DNA from: Brachypodium distachyon
Taxonomy: Eukaryota > Streptophyta > Magnoliopsida > Poales > Poaceae
Assembly: GCF_000005505.3 (NCBI RefSeq)
Contig: NC_016132.3
Location: 31,572,914 to 31,636,913 of the forward strand
DNA length: 64,000 bases
Direction of reading: 5' to 3'
Under the pieces are notes generated by a model. That model saw only the letters and a program-made list of their open reading frames with translations, was not told where the DNA came from and made no database searches. A program made the translations under genes and the position numbers. Numbering within the stretch: the stretch's first letter is position 1; the number at the start of each line of letters is the position of its first letter. Below, one piece after another: positions 45,824 through 58,125 of the stretch.

Positions 45824-48800
45824 CTACCGCACATTCTTCAGGAGATAAGAGGAAGTTGGGGATCTTTGGAAAATGCTGCATTCTTCTTTCTTCTTCACAG
45901 GTGTTGTGCATTCGTTGTAATCAAGAATCCTTGCTTCGGCCTGCAAAATTAAGTTGCCGCTCAAGGTTCACATTTTTGTCACAGTAAGTTATTTCTTTTT
46001 GCTTGATGTGGTCACGACTCACGAGCAATTCAGTTTCTGATAAAATTACTTTTGAGGACTTCAACACAAGCGATAGTATTTGCACTTTACTTGATTTAAC
46101 ATTTAACAACTATTAGTAGCAATCAGAATCAGGCATTAATGAAGATTTACTTACCATGACTGTGGATGGCTGGTTGCTTGTTACATGCTCCCTGATAATA
46201 GTTTGCTCTATATTTTCCTTATTAGAGTTTTCCTTGCTACATGGGTTCTGTGGACGCCCGCATGCCAGGACCTCATGGGCTTCCTCCAGGGCAGGAGCAT
46301 TCTGTTCATTTATTTGCTTCACCAATCCTAAAGCATCAAAAGTTCTGCCTGCTGGGCTCATGAAGAATCCATCCTAGAAGAATAACAGGAAAGCTGCTGT
46401 CAAGCACACAAGTGTCACTCCAAACAGCAACAAGATATCAACTGGCAATTCAATTTTAGTTTGTAAATGTATTGACAAACTGAGGAATAACAAACAAATG
46501 AGGATTGGCCTTTATGAAGCACTGGTGCAAGAAAAATACCTGGAAATTTGTGAACAAAGGGGACTTCCATGCAGAAGGAGATTCTAACCCTCTTTTTATT
46601 CCTGGGGTATCAGCCAATCTGACAAAACCAGCAGTTCATAGTCATGATTTATCTTTGAATATGCTAGCAACTTAACAGACTGGCATGTGGTGAAGTTTCA
46701 ATTAAGAAATAAACAGACTAAGCGATCAGTCACTTTTGTGTATGTGGTTTTATCTACCGAGAACTCTTCACTCACATTATCTTAGATAATTGACATTATT
46801 AGAGGAGGATCACCAATGAAAATATTACAATGAGACTTAGGATACACAGAGCTATGGTTCTAACGAAGTTGGAAATAATTATAACCTTAACAGTTTTGCA
46901 TCAATGTGGAAAAGCTTCTATCGAGAAATAGACAAAACAAGTGATCATAGTCATTTGTCTCCCCATGAAGTTTGATAGAGTTCTCAGCTTCAACTAATCT
47001 GAATTACACAAATATGTTAATGTTTACGTGTTTTAGACCATACCTAACAAGAATTAGTTGGAAATGCTACAAAACAGGCAGAACCCCATAGATTCTGGCA
47101 AAATTGGTAATATGGACTAACTATATCAAGGGAGCATATCCAGTGCAAGCAAATAACAAGGTACATCTTTCCATAAAAAAGTGCAAGGTACATGAGGAAA
47201 CAAGTTTAGTTTGAAGATAATCAACACAAAAAGGTAGAACATATTTGTGAATCCACTTCTCAATCTTACACTCAAATGAAACTTCATGTAAAAATTGAGT
47301 ACACTTTTCGGGATATAGAGAAGATAAGATCATGAGCGATGACAAATTCCACGGAAAACAATAGTAACAAAAGGAGTAAATTTCCCCCTTTCCCCTAATT
47401 GTCACATGGTCACAAATATTAACCCAGCTACTTTTTACCCAATGTTTATGCACTATCGTAGATTTAGAAACTGAATATTAATATGAGATCAAATATTTTT
47501 GCAAATAGAACATCAATATTATTTTTAACATCATGGAGGACAAAGAATTTCCATACAAGTAGTAAATAATTCACTAAGTTAGTTACCTTCAATTCAAAAG
47601 AACATTCGGTAAAACAATACCATAACACAAAAGGCCATAAAGATTATCATGAATGTAAATTCATGTGCAACTATTTTCTCAATTAATATTAAAGAACTAT
47701 AGAGAGGTCTGCACTTCCATGTATCGTTAAACTTCTTACACTCGCAACAATAAAAATGCTTAGAGAATAGACCATAAAAGAGAGTATAAATCTTACATGT
47801 TCACATACTGATAATCAGCATTGATATACGGTGAAGACTTTTCAACAACAAGATTTGTTGGTTTTGATCTTGAAGATATTATTTCTTTAGACAAAGATTT
47901 AGCAGTGGTATTTAGCTTCTGAATTCCTGGATTCTTCACATCCTTAGGTGGACTCAGGCTATTGGCATTGCTCTCAGTAAGAATCCCTGTGGACAGCTGC
48001 ATTAAACATATTGGTAAGAAGAAGATCAGCTAAGGCAACATGTATAAGCATGCTAATTATTTCAATTTGACAACTTCACATCAAGTCTCATTTTTTTCCC
48101 TAGTTACTGAATTACTTGCCAAGTAACTAGCATTCAGACAAAGGGATGTTCCCACTCCGAACTATCTGTGCTACCTTACAAAAATTCATTGCAATGTTTT
48201 CCTTCAAAGATTATGGTATTGAGCACAAATGAAGAATTAGTAGTATCAAAATACTTACTGCATCACAAGTTGTATCTTTGTTCATAGTGGAACATCTCTT
48301 TCCTTCCTCCAAAGTGTTTCTTTTTGTATTTTCTTCGTTTATGCCCTGATGAGTGGTTTCTTTCAGGTTTTCCTCATTTTGGTGAGAAATGAAATCAAGC
48401 AATTCATCTTCAATAACATCCATGAAAGATCTTTCGGTTCTTGTGGATGACATGCCTGAGTTGCCACAATCCTTTTCGGCACCAATTTTCTTTGCAAATT
48501 TTATATCTGGAGTAGGAGAAGAGAGCTCTCTCTGCCGCTTCTTCATTATTGACGGTGTGCATATAAAGCTTTTGGCAGCACTCTTTAGCACAGCATCAGA
48601 ACTCATATCACGAGTAGGGGAGCTCCACAATCTTATTGGAGTGGAGAAGTTCATCGATGACCTCATCAACTCCCGAATGCCAAGAGGACTATATTCTGGG
48701 AGGTCACTAGAGCTTAAAAGGTCACAGCTGACAAATGGAACTTCAACGCTTGGGAAGCAAGGAGGTTCATAGCATAGAGCTTCTGAATGCTTCTTTTGGC

Positions 48801-51800
48801 CTACCACAGATTCACCATGAATAGGTGATGCTTCTCTTCCCATGGTTGTATGTTCCAAAGATGACTGTTCAACATCTGTCGGCTGTTGCTTTCTAGATTC
48901 TGGTATAGGCATGTCACTGGGAACATCCTGGCATGTGATCGACTCCAAAGAAACTGGTATGCCATTTGTCTCAAATTTAGCACCAGGTGTACATGAAGCA
49001 CTACCTGAAGAAATAAATGATGAAGGTAGCGATGTTGCAGAACTTTGAAGATGTGCAGAGCTCGTCATGCTTGATGAGTTGAATGTATGCAACGGATAAA
49101 GTGATTCTTCAAAATTCTTCGCAGCTTCAACTGAATATAGACCGCGCTGACAATTTGGACTCAAGAAAGAATCAGCACTGATGGAGTCTGGTGCGGAAAG
49201 AATACCCTGAAAAGAAATATCCTCCCAGAGTTCTGATTGAAGACCCTTTTTGTTATCAAAATCAGCTTCAGATGTCGCGTTTGTGTTATGCTCATACCCT
49301 GAAACAGTAGGCAACATAGATATGACCTGGGTGTGCTGAAATAGCTCCTTGGATGCCTGGCTATCTGTAAATACAGAACTGTTTGGTACCTCACCTATAT
49401 CTAAATCCATCTCTTCAGAAAAGTCTTGCTGCAAGTGTTTATCTAGATCGTTTTCAGAGATGGATAACTGGTGATGAGTCTCCGGTAATGCAGAAGCAAC
49501 ATTGTTGGTGTTAGTGTAGCATGCTTCCTGACCTAAAGAGTAAGAGTCGTCTGCTCTTTCATCACAGAAATTTACTTGCAAATGACAGCCCAGAGCCGCA
49601 TCAACATGCTTCACTTGAGAGCAAGAAACATTGGCCAATGACGATTGACTGAACTCAGAGGAATCTTCAACCTCCAGGACAGCATTTAAACCACTACCTT
49701 CACTATTTTGCTGGATCATTGCAGATGAAGAATCAACAGTTAGACTGGTAGGATACACAACAGGTGGTAGGCCTTTTAACTGAGCCAGTAAACCCTCTGC
49801 TCTGTATGATTCAAATTTCTTCTTTACTGAGCTATGCCAGTGATTTTTTATCGCATTGTCTGTCCTGATAGAGAAAAAAAGAAAAACAGTAGCTAGTTCA
49901 ATTATCTCCAAATACCCAAAAATAGACACACTATTCTACCAAAAGACAAATTAATGATGCATTCTTACATGAATACAAGCATTAGACTTAGAAAAAAAAA
50001 ATCAGGTTTTTAAGTTGTGAAACATAAGTTAAACTGGAAATAAATTATCACAAATTCATAAACATTCGGTTTTTAACACTGATGCTATCTACTAGTTCTG
50101 TTTCTAGAAAAACACAACTAGTTAGATTCTAATTTCACTTAGCAGAGGGTAAAAGTGCTACCTTCCTGGCAGATATTTTGATAGTTCAGCCCATTTATTT
50201 CCATATGCTTGATGAGCCTGAATGAGCCTAATTTCCTCTTCTTGTGTCCATGCATCTCTATTTATCCCAGGATTAAGATGATTGTGCCACCTAACACAGA
50301 TATCTGATCAGAAACTGAAAAACTTTCATGTTGAATTGGTGTCCACTTCACCACACAATTGCTTTGCACAATTGCACCACACAATTTTGCACAATATATG
50401 TCCCCATAAAAGAGTGCACTCTCAAAGGAAACAAATTCTAGAAGCCATGAGCATGTGATGATCCAGAATAAGTGACAAAACAATGCCTCCAGTAATCTAG
50501 TGTTTAAGCAATTCAGCAGTGTTAATGGAATTCAAGTGTTCCATTAAAAAAAGAAGGCTAACTGCTAATATTAGTAGTATGCTAGCAGTATAAGCCACTT
50601 ACAATAGTGGGACAGCTCTGTTGAGTCGTCCTAAAATAAAACATATACTTCTTCATAGAAAGCAAAAGAAGTTTGTTTTCTCGAGAGAAAGAAAAAACAA
50701 AAGAACTTAACATGCTCCTGAACCCACCCTATAGATTTTAGTGTAGACATTATAGATACTTGTTGTGCCATACCTTTCACGGCATTGCTTTCCGATCCGT
50801 CCTGGCAAAGCTTGGGCGATGGTTGACCATTTCTTTGGTCCATGTTCATTAACCATCTCAATAATGATGTCATCTTCCTGATCAAAAGGAACATGAAAGA
50901 AACAATGTGGCATGTGCTGTAGTTCAATATTGTCCTGGGGTTGGACAGTTTACTTTTGTACGAAATAAAAAATAAACCCAAAATGAAAACATTGAACAGC
51001 TTACTTCTTTAGACCATGGTCCTTTGACCAACTCAGGATTTAAAACCTTCTGCCACCTATGAAGGCATTGAACATCGGTCCTATCTCGAAAACACTCCGC
51101 TGGAAGGCAAAAGTGTTGTCTGTTGTCAAGCATCATCTTATGATAAACATAAGGAAAGAGTTCTCAGTAATAGGCAAAGGCTGATATGAAGTCATGAAAG
51201 TTAGGTTAAGACATTAACAAACTCTTAAGGAAAAAGCAAATACGCATTCAGAGGTAGGTGCTTGAGTTCAGGGTTTAGCTACTTGAGCATCTAAAAAAAA
51301 TTCTTAGCTGTGCATCATGTTAGAAGTTAGAACATGTGCAACTGCAAACAAAAACATGAGAAAATGTGGCATCTACAAAATGAGAAGTGGGCCTTATTTG
51401 TGCAAGGCCACCTCTACATATGTTTTCTAGATTTTTCTCAATTTTCACCCTAATTGGCAAAAGCTTAACTGATATGACCATCATATTTAAAGAATACTGG
51501 CTATGTCTTGTAGTAGATCAGTTGTCAAGTATGTACAGTGTTTATCAGCATGGACAATGTTTTCTTTGACTGCGCAAGATAACAAAAACACTAGCATTAG
51601 ATAAGAGGGGTATATATACCATTAGCCCTGGTCTTGGTGCTAACATGATGCCTGTATTAGTTAGGGCATGAAACAATTGAGAAACGCACAAAATTGTAGA
51701 GCTGGCCTAAAAGCCATACGATCATATATGTCAGGGACATGGGCCTTCGGAAAGAAAACCCTAGTTATAGAGTGGTGCAACTAAAGCAATGTAATAGTAT

Positions 51801-52557
51801 TTGCAAACACAGTAACTTTCTTGCTGTTGCACTGGTTAAAAAATTACCTATCTTTTTCCAATTTTTTCCGTTGTAGGTTTGAACAGCCTTCCGAAGGATA
51901 TCATCCTACATTTGTTTAGCATACAGAGCATCAGAAAAAGAAAACGAAAAGAGAAAATACAGCCTGGTGTCCATGTTATGCGGTACTCACTTTAGACACA
52001 AAACAATCAGACCATATAATATTTATGTATGTCATACATTTCTAGGTGCCGTTTAACTCACTACACATAATCAAGAGTATCAAATATATTTACAAGAAAT
52101 ATCTGACAAAAAGTTACTTTTAGAAAACAATCTCTTATCTGCAGTAATAGAATAGATGCTTCCAAAAAGTAGTACTTTAGCACAGAATTGCACAAAACTA
52201 CCTAAGATAAGTTGTTTAACTCATTTAAACCACACAGCCCACTACACATAACTGATAGCAAATATGGATTAAGATATATTCACAAAACAAGACTTCAAAA
52301 CTTTACCTCTTCCAGAGTCCAATTCCCCTTGGTTGAGCGCCTTGCTGGCCCAGTTTTCCTCCTAAGGTACAAAGAATCAGATATATGAGTACATGTATAA
52401 TACAAAACTTGGTAGATGTTTCTTTTCGATGAACTTTTTACCCATTGGGCAACCGTCTCTTCTGTACTGCACTGCTGGCTTCTTCATCAGATGGAGGCAA
52501 AGCAGAGGCTGAAACCTCAGCAGGCTTCTTTGTAGTCCTTCCCTTGTCACTTGTCAT
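45824..52557 (-). CDS. R1R2R3-MYB (MYB3R) cell-cycle transcription factor
   Basis: Eleven coding exons (minus strand) join in phase: 52557-52442, 52361-52307, 51905-51848, 51099-51005, 50877-50774, 50290-50162, 49864-48259, 47996-47797, 46618-46540, 46373-46155 and 45940-45824, giving 925 aa. Three MYB repeats span about residues 50-200 and all nine structural tryptophans are present (W53, W73, W92; W105, W125, W144; W157, W176, W195). R3 ends in GRTDNAIKNHWHSSVKKK. Exon 7 (1.6 kb) encodes a long acidic, Ser-rich region with conserved patches (SFICTPSIMKKRQRELSSPT). The C-terminus has SPSAWKSPLF and FDALGLVKQINEQNAPALEE, features of activator-type MYB3R proteins. Plant MYB3Rs bind MSA elements and drive G2/M genes such as B-type cyclins. 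The activator assignment is inferred from the C-terminal motifs. No lesion was found. Confidence 0.95.
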
Positions 52558-53604
52558 TGTGAGTGAACACTACCGATTCAATCTCCACTCTGAAGCAAGG
52601 CAAGGGTCTAGGAATCATTATAATGTCAAACCCCAGAGGATCCTAGAAGGAGGTTTGTTGCGGAAGGAGATGATGCCATAGACTGTCAAGGAAAACAAAA
52701 GAAGATAATAAATAGCTGAACAAGAAAACGTAATAGCAACAGCAGTAAGAATAGGAACACACAATTTACAGGATCTGGCACAAAATCGTCATTTTACCGA
52801 AAGATAGGCATGCAATTAAAAATAACATCAACATACAAACATTTCACAGGTGACAAAGAAATGCTAGTGTTAGTGGGGGTGGATATAAGTATACTAACCA
52901 GCCAAGCCATCCAAGATTACTGTGCAGTCCTACTACAGGCGCAGAGATACTACAGACCACCGCCTTCATGCGCTCCCCAACCAACCCCGTCGTTATGATC
53001 TTCTTTTTTAAAAAAGGAGGGAGCAGAGTACCCCCGGCCTCTGCAAGACTCAAAATTCTGATATATTTTTTTACAAGACTCAAAATTCAGATCTTTCTGG
53101 TGTTAACCAACATCCACATCCTCCTGACCAATGCTGCTGGCAATTTTTCTTGTCTTTTCACCTCTCTCGTCGTCTTCTCTCACTTCTGAAACGCAAATCC
53201 CATATAACCCTATGAACGCAAGATCTTGCTGATCCAATGAATCTTACATCACACACCCCAACCCCAGGAAACACCATGATATCGCAAGCTCCCAGCACAA
53301 CCCAACAACCAGCCTCCACCGTCAACCAAACATTTCAAAAAAGATGACACGTTCTGGAAACCAGGACAAGTTTACAAATTGGGGGAGATTAAGAAGATGA
53401 GCCTCACCTTGATTTTGATCTTGTTGATCTAATAAATCCCACCTCTCTGCAAATCTAACGCGATTGCGATCATACACACGGGCGGAGGACCCAGTAGGGT
53501 GAGATTAAGGAGATGAAACGGGGGCCTAAAGGGCGGAATCCATTCATGAGGTGATGGGAGGAGAAACGGCTGGGAGCGAGAGGATCGAAGGAGAGACCAA
53601 CCTG

Positions 53605-53782
53605 GTGGCGGCGCTCGCACGAGGAGGAAGACGAACGACGGAGCGAGCGGGCAGGGGAGCTTGGCAGCGGGATGGGGAGGCCGGGAGGGAGGGGTGGCAG
53701 CGCTCGCGCGAGAAGGAAGACGAACGACGGAGCAAGAGGGTTGGGGCGCTCGGCAGCGAGATGGGTCAGAGGGTTGCCAAGG
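53605..53782. repeat. Imperfect 89-bp tandem duplication in MYB3R leader
   Basis: GGAAGACGAACGACGGAGC occurs near 53626 and again near 53715, an 89-bp offset. Flanking GCGCTCGC and CTTGGCAGCG/CTCGGCAGCG blocks keep the same offset. It lies in the presumed 5' UTR or proximal promoter of the minus-strand MYB3R gene. Confidence 0.75.
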
Positions 53783-53825
53783 AAAATAATGATGAAAAAA
53801 AAAGGGAGTAGCTGTTTTCCAATTC

Positions 53826-53836
53826 TCCAACGGTCA
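53826..53836 (+). promoter_or_regulatory. MSA (mitosis-specific activator) site
   Basis: TCCAACGGTCA fits the published consensus YCYAACGGYYA at every position. It sits about 1.27 kb upstream of the MYB3R start codon but immediately beyond the presumed first exon, where a promoter would be. MYB3R proteins bind this element, and MSA sites have been reported in tobacco MYB3R gene promoters. Confidence 0.6.
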
Positions 53837-53900
53837 CATTTTCTAACCATACAAGAGCTGACACTTTTCAAAAAATGTACTCGATTCGAAATTGACGGCT

Positions 53901-56117
53901 GAACTAAAACAGCACCCCCAAATCGAACTAACAGGCTGAAAACAGGCTACTGGATCCAGAAAAAACCCGGTAAGGAACTAAAGACCAGCAACCTTAAAAA
54001 AAAGGCAAACTCAACCCAACAATAGCAAAGTCAGCCCAGCAGCCAGCCCGCTACGGAGAGAGATCACATGTCAGCGACCGGTCACTGACTTTGATTTAAT
54101 GACTTTAAGTCGGAGATCCAAGTCTGTCCGCTAGATCAAAACTGAATGGAGAAATACCAAATTAACCTAATAAAAAGTAAAAAAGCTCACCTGCCCCCGA
54201 CCGTTGCTCACAACCAACCACATCAGATTCTCAAAATATTCTAAAAAAAATCAGATCCCCCCACCCCAAAAAAAAGACCAACCACGTCAATGCCTCTGCC
54301 TTGTTTTGATATTGCTTTTGCTGATAGCGAACAAACTGGTCTGATTCTATATACAGAGATGTTGTGAAAAATAAAAAAAATGAAAAGCACGAGAAAAACA
54401 ACAGGCACAGATCACTTGTAAAAACGCTAAAACCAGTGCACATGAGTAGAGCATGCAAACAAGACCAAGGAGTTGCATCAAAGAAAGATAGTTTTCGTCT
54501 TGCCCCATTCATTTCTCGCTAGTACAGTACCTGTGTGTTGCCACGACATTTTAAACATGTGCACACAAAAATTGATATCTTTTATATAATTTTTCTTAAC
54601 ATGCAAACATGCCACCTCAACTAGGCCCACCGTATGCCATGCAAACCATGCATGTCCTCAACAAATCATGCAAAAAAAGCCACGCATGTATTCATTTACA
54701 TTTACATTAGCGTATCAATCAAACTATACCACCTCATCAATTCAATCACTTCTTTCAATAAAGTTTTTTTATACATTATTTTTGTCACATACTTCATAGG
54801 TTTTATTGTTTTTAACTGTAAAATAAGATACTTATATACTGATGTAAAATCGTTTTATTACAAAGTAATTGTGTGTAGTCATGTATCAACCCGAAATAAG
54901 TTAAAATCAATTACACTGTTAATTATTTTTTTTGAGAAAAATCCATTTCACTGTTTTTTTAGAGAAATCCATGTCTTGTGTGGTGTGTTATGTATTTTGG
55001 CCCACTCCCCTGCCTCCTCCCAATCTGGGCATCTGGCCCATCCCCTGCCGAGCCTCTCTCTCCGTCAGGCCGCCTGCACGATTCGTCGTGAAGCGGAACT
55101 CCCGATCCCGATCTGCAGACAGCACGAGCAGGAGGCCATCTCTATCTCAGTCTCTCTCTCACCGCCCACCTCCTGCAGCCTGAGCTCTCCCACCGCTCGC
55201 CGCTGCAGCCCCGTGCGCCCACGCCGCAGCTTGTGTGGAGGAGGGAGGCGGGGGCTAGCACGTAGTAGGGAGGCGGCGGCGTCTCGTCGCGTGAAGGAGG
55301 GAGGCGGCAGCTGCTTGCGCGGAAGAGGGAATTGGCACTGACAGCCCGACGTTGAGGAGGTCGTAGGATGGATACGGCGCATTTCTGGCGTCCCAACCCA
55401 GCGGGAGGCAGGGCGAGATGCAAGTCGGGGAGATATTTGCGGAAGGAGACGCAAAATTGCGTAATGGTCCAGATTTTGCAAAACAAACCTAGTTACATAT
55501 GAAATTTGGACCGCGGGTTGAGTCAACAAAAATTTGAAAGGACAAATTGCAAAATTCACAGACGGACGACGATGAAGGAAGCGTTCCTCTCATTATTATT
55601 TGGGTAGACTGGCGATCACAGATCCCTTGTCACCACAAAATTCAAAAGTTAGACATGAATCTTGAACAAAAAAGTTAAGACCAGTGAGTTAGATAGATTG
55701 AGTTTTTTTTCGAGAAGGCCAAGACCATATATTAAATCAACCAACCCCTTACAGAACCATCTTTAAAGTAAAGAAAAATTACACGTAAATTCTTATAAGT
55801 AAAGGTCGTTGTATTCCTCCTGCACTCGTCGGTGGCACCCCCGTGAGTGAAGCTCGATGCTGCTTCTGGACCTCCGAACCACGTCGGAGCCAGGAAACAG
55901 ACCACCGTTCCGGAGAAGAAAACGACGAAGAGGGTTGGATGATCATCCCAGATACGGCCAGACGGATCTGAGAAGACCTAGCCGCAGTAACTCCATCATG
56001 AGGTCGAAGCTGACCGAGCCTCATCGATCGGAAAAGAAACCAATAAACCGATATGCACATACAACCCGCAAAACACAATCACAAAACCAAATCCACCACT
56101 ACAGAAGAGCAGCGAAC
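53901..56117. other. Intergenic, nothing recognised
   Basis: AT-rich sequence with a GC-rich island at about 55010-55400 bearing overlapping long ORFs on both strands, none with a known domain. The block from about 55700 (TTTTTTTCGAGAAGG onwards) resembles dispersed grass repeats, but its ends were not resolved. Confidence 0.35.
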
Positions 56118-56340
56118 TGTTAAGATACCCCATCCAACCATCTCACCTAAAAGACCGATCTGATAGGAAGAGGAGATTTGATATACTTAACCCTCCCCCC
56201 CTTCACATCCGACGTGGATGTGGAAAGAAATAAGGTCTCGAATTTGAGACCTTTGGCTCTAATACTGTTAAAATACCCCATCCAATTATCTCACCTAAAA
56301 GACCGATTTGATAGGAAAAAGAGATTTGATATACTTAACA
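56118..56340 (-). mobile_element. Complete TRIM (miniature LTR retrotransposon), 223 bp
   Basis: Two 75-bp direct repeats (56118-56192 and 56266-56340) bracket 73 bp. Read on the minus strand, each repeat begins at TGTTAAG or its mutated form (GGTTAAG in the 3' copy) and ends TTAACA. The first LTR is followed at once by GTATTAGAGCC, close to the initiator-methionine tRNA primer site (TGGTATCAGAGC). The second LTR is preceded by GAAGGGGGGGAGG, a polypurine tract. A 5-bp target duplication CGAAC flanks the element (56113-56117 and 56341-56345). There is no coding capacity, so mobilisation would need enzymes from another element. The LTR copies differ at several sites, so the insertion is not recent. 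Confidence 0.88.
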
Positions 56341-56345
56341 CGAAC

Positions 56346-57328
56346 AATTGTCTCGCACTCCTCAACGCCACCGACAGAATCGCCGTCGACGAGGTGGACG
56401 AGAAGTCGGAAAAACCTTATTTCTTGATCCGCATAGTGCCACCATCACTATCATAACGCTGCTACCGGTTGAGTGACCCAAACTTTTAACAAACTACTAC
56501 ATCATGAAGCGTAGAGGGGGCAAGACGTCGTTCCTTGCCGGGCGGCCGGCCAGCCGGTTGGCCAGGAAACAATCGATCTGGAGGAGCTGGGAGGCGGCGG
56601 CTAGGGCAGTGCCCTTTTTTCCTATCAGGGAACGCTTCGAGGAGTTAGATTGAGTTTTATGTCTATGAATAAATCGTAAACTCGGGAAATATACTTTTGA
56701 GGAGCAGATCCATTTGATTGTTGACAGAACACCTCTAAGATTCATGAGTGTAGAATCTTGGCATAGTAAAACACCTGGAGCTAATGCATTAGTTAATTTA
56801 AGGAAATTTGTACGTTCAACACACGTACACACACTGGAGCCCCTACCTATAGATAGCTTCGATGGTGCAGTAGCTGCATAGGCCCCACATGCTTGAGCGC
56901 CAGCCGGCCGCATGGCCATCGATCTGGACCGAAGATGACCCCAAATTCAGGAAGATTATGGCCTTAATCGGTGGGTGGGGGTGGGTGGGGTGGGGGGGGG
57001 GGGGGGAGAAGGAGGACGAGCTGGGCGAGGCAGGGGAGAAGAACAATTAGAAGTACAGTACTTCTTTTTTATAAAAAGGAAGAAATAACCCCGATCTCTG
57101 CATTGGTCGAGTACAGTACTTCTGTAGTATTAGTAATCTTGCATACGTAGATAGAGTACTAATACATCTTGTATACATTTGTAGGATAGGTATGATCTCT
57201 AGATTAGTATACTAATTTGACAAGTGTACAGCTAAACATTGCTAATTTGACAAGTGTACATTTGTAGGATAGGTATGTTCGTTCGAAGACTAATATACTC
57301 CATTAACTCTGAAAATGACCGTAGGACT
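56346..57328. other. Intergenic, nothing coding recognised
   Basis: No supported gene. It contains the G-rich tract at 56971-57007 and a duplicated CTAATTTGACAAGTGTACA near 57212 and 57243. Confidence 0.4.
56971..57007 (+). repeat. G-rich tract, quadruplex-prone
   Basis: GGTGGGTGGGGGTGGGTGGG is followed by a run of about 17 G. Several G-runs of three or more with single-base loops satisfy the usual G-quadruplex pattern. The exact run length may be affected by sequencing. Confidence 0.8.
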
Positions 57329-57336
57329 ACCACCAC

Positions 57337-58117
57337 TAGGGGTGGGCAAAAAAACCGAGTAACCGAAGCCGATGACCGAAGAACTGAAGAACCGAAAACC
57401 GACTGTACTGAAACCGAACCGTTTAAATTTTCGGTCAGCAAATCTCAGGAACCGAAGTTTATTGGGTTGATTCGGTTACTTCCCTCGGTTAACGGAAAAA
57501 GACGAAAGAACCGATTATTCATGCCGACTCCTAAATTCCTCCGTCCCCTCGACTCCTCCGTCTCCCGATTCAGGACTCAGAAAGAGAAACGTCCTCAAAT
57601 CCTTCCTAGTCCCAGCCCACTAGACAAAGCCCAGTAGCCCATAATGCCTCCTCCCGAATCCAGATCGATCTGCCTTGTAGAGCTAGCTTCTACCCCGAAC
57701 CCTTTTCTCCCGATTCCCAGCAACCCTAGCCGCCAGCCATTCTCCACGACTCTGTACCCAATCCTCGCACGCTTGCCATGACGCCATAGTGCGTCGTCCT
57801 GGCCACCGTCTCCATGAACCACCGGTGGCCTGACTTGACCGTCCTCTCCATCTTTCCTTCTCTTGCGTGCTGTGAGCCCTGCCTGAACCTCCCTACGCGA
57901 GGGCCAGCTCTCGGTATGGCGATTTTTTCTTCACGATTTGGTTTCTCTCATTGATCGGTTCTGTTCGGGCATAACCGAGGACCGAACCGAATTTTCAGTT
58001 CTAAAATACTTCGGTTCTAATATTTTTAAGAACTGATCGGTCATGATTTATGAAGAACCGAAATTTCTGAAAACCTGAAGAACAGAATGGTTCGGTTAAA
58101 CCGAATGCCCAGGCTAA
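57337..58117. mobile_element. hAT-like non-autonomous element with AACCG arrays
   Basis: The left end TAGGGGTGGGCAAAAA and right end TGCCCAGGCTAA are imperfect inverted ends of the type seen in plant hAT elements. An exact 8-bp duplication ACCACCAC flanks it (57329-57336 and 58118-58125). Both subterminal regions are crowded with AACCGAA/TTCGGTT motifs in both orientations (about 57350-57500 and 57950-58105). The middle (57590-57900) is GC-rich, with no hAT transposase motif, and could be captured sequence. Confidence 0.7.
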
Positions 58118-58125
58118 ACCACCAC

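Larger units (their letters stand above)
53406..53900 (-). promoter_or_regulatory. MYB3R 5' leader and promoter
   Basis: Upstream of the coding start is a GC-rich block (53500-53780), and a donor-like AAG|GTGAGG at 53408/53407 suggests that a 5' UTR intron reaches towards the first coding exon. Transcription start and intron acceptor are not certain. Long ORFs across this GC-rich block in several frames are composition artefacts. Confidence 0.5.

Noticed and set aside
54634..55341. 235-codon + strand ORF
   Set aside because: Low-complexity start, no domain, spans an AT-rich to GC-rich transition with competing ORFs on the other strand. Chance ORF.
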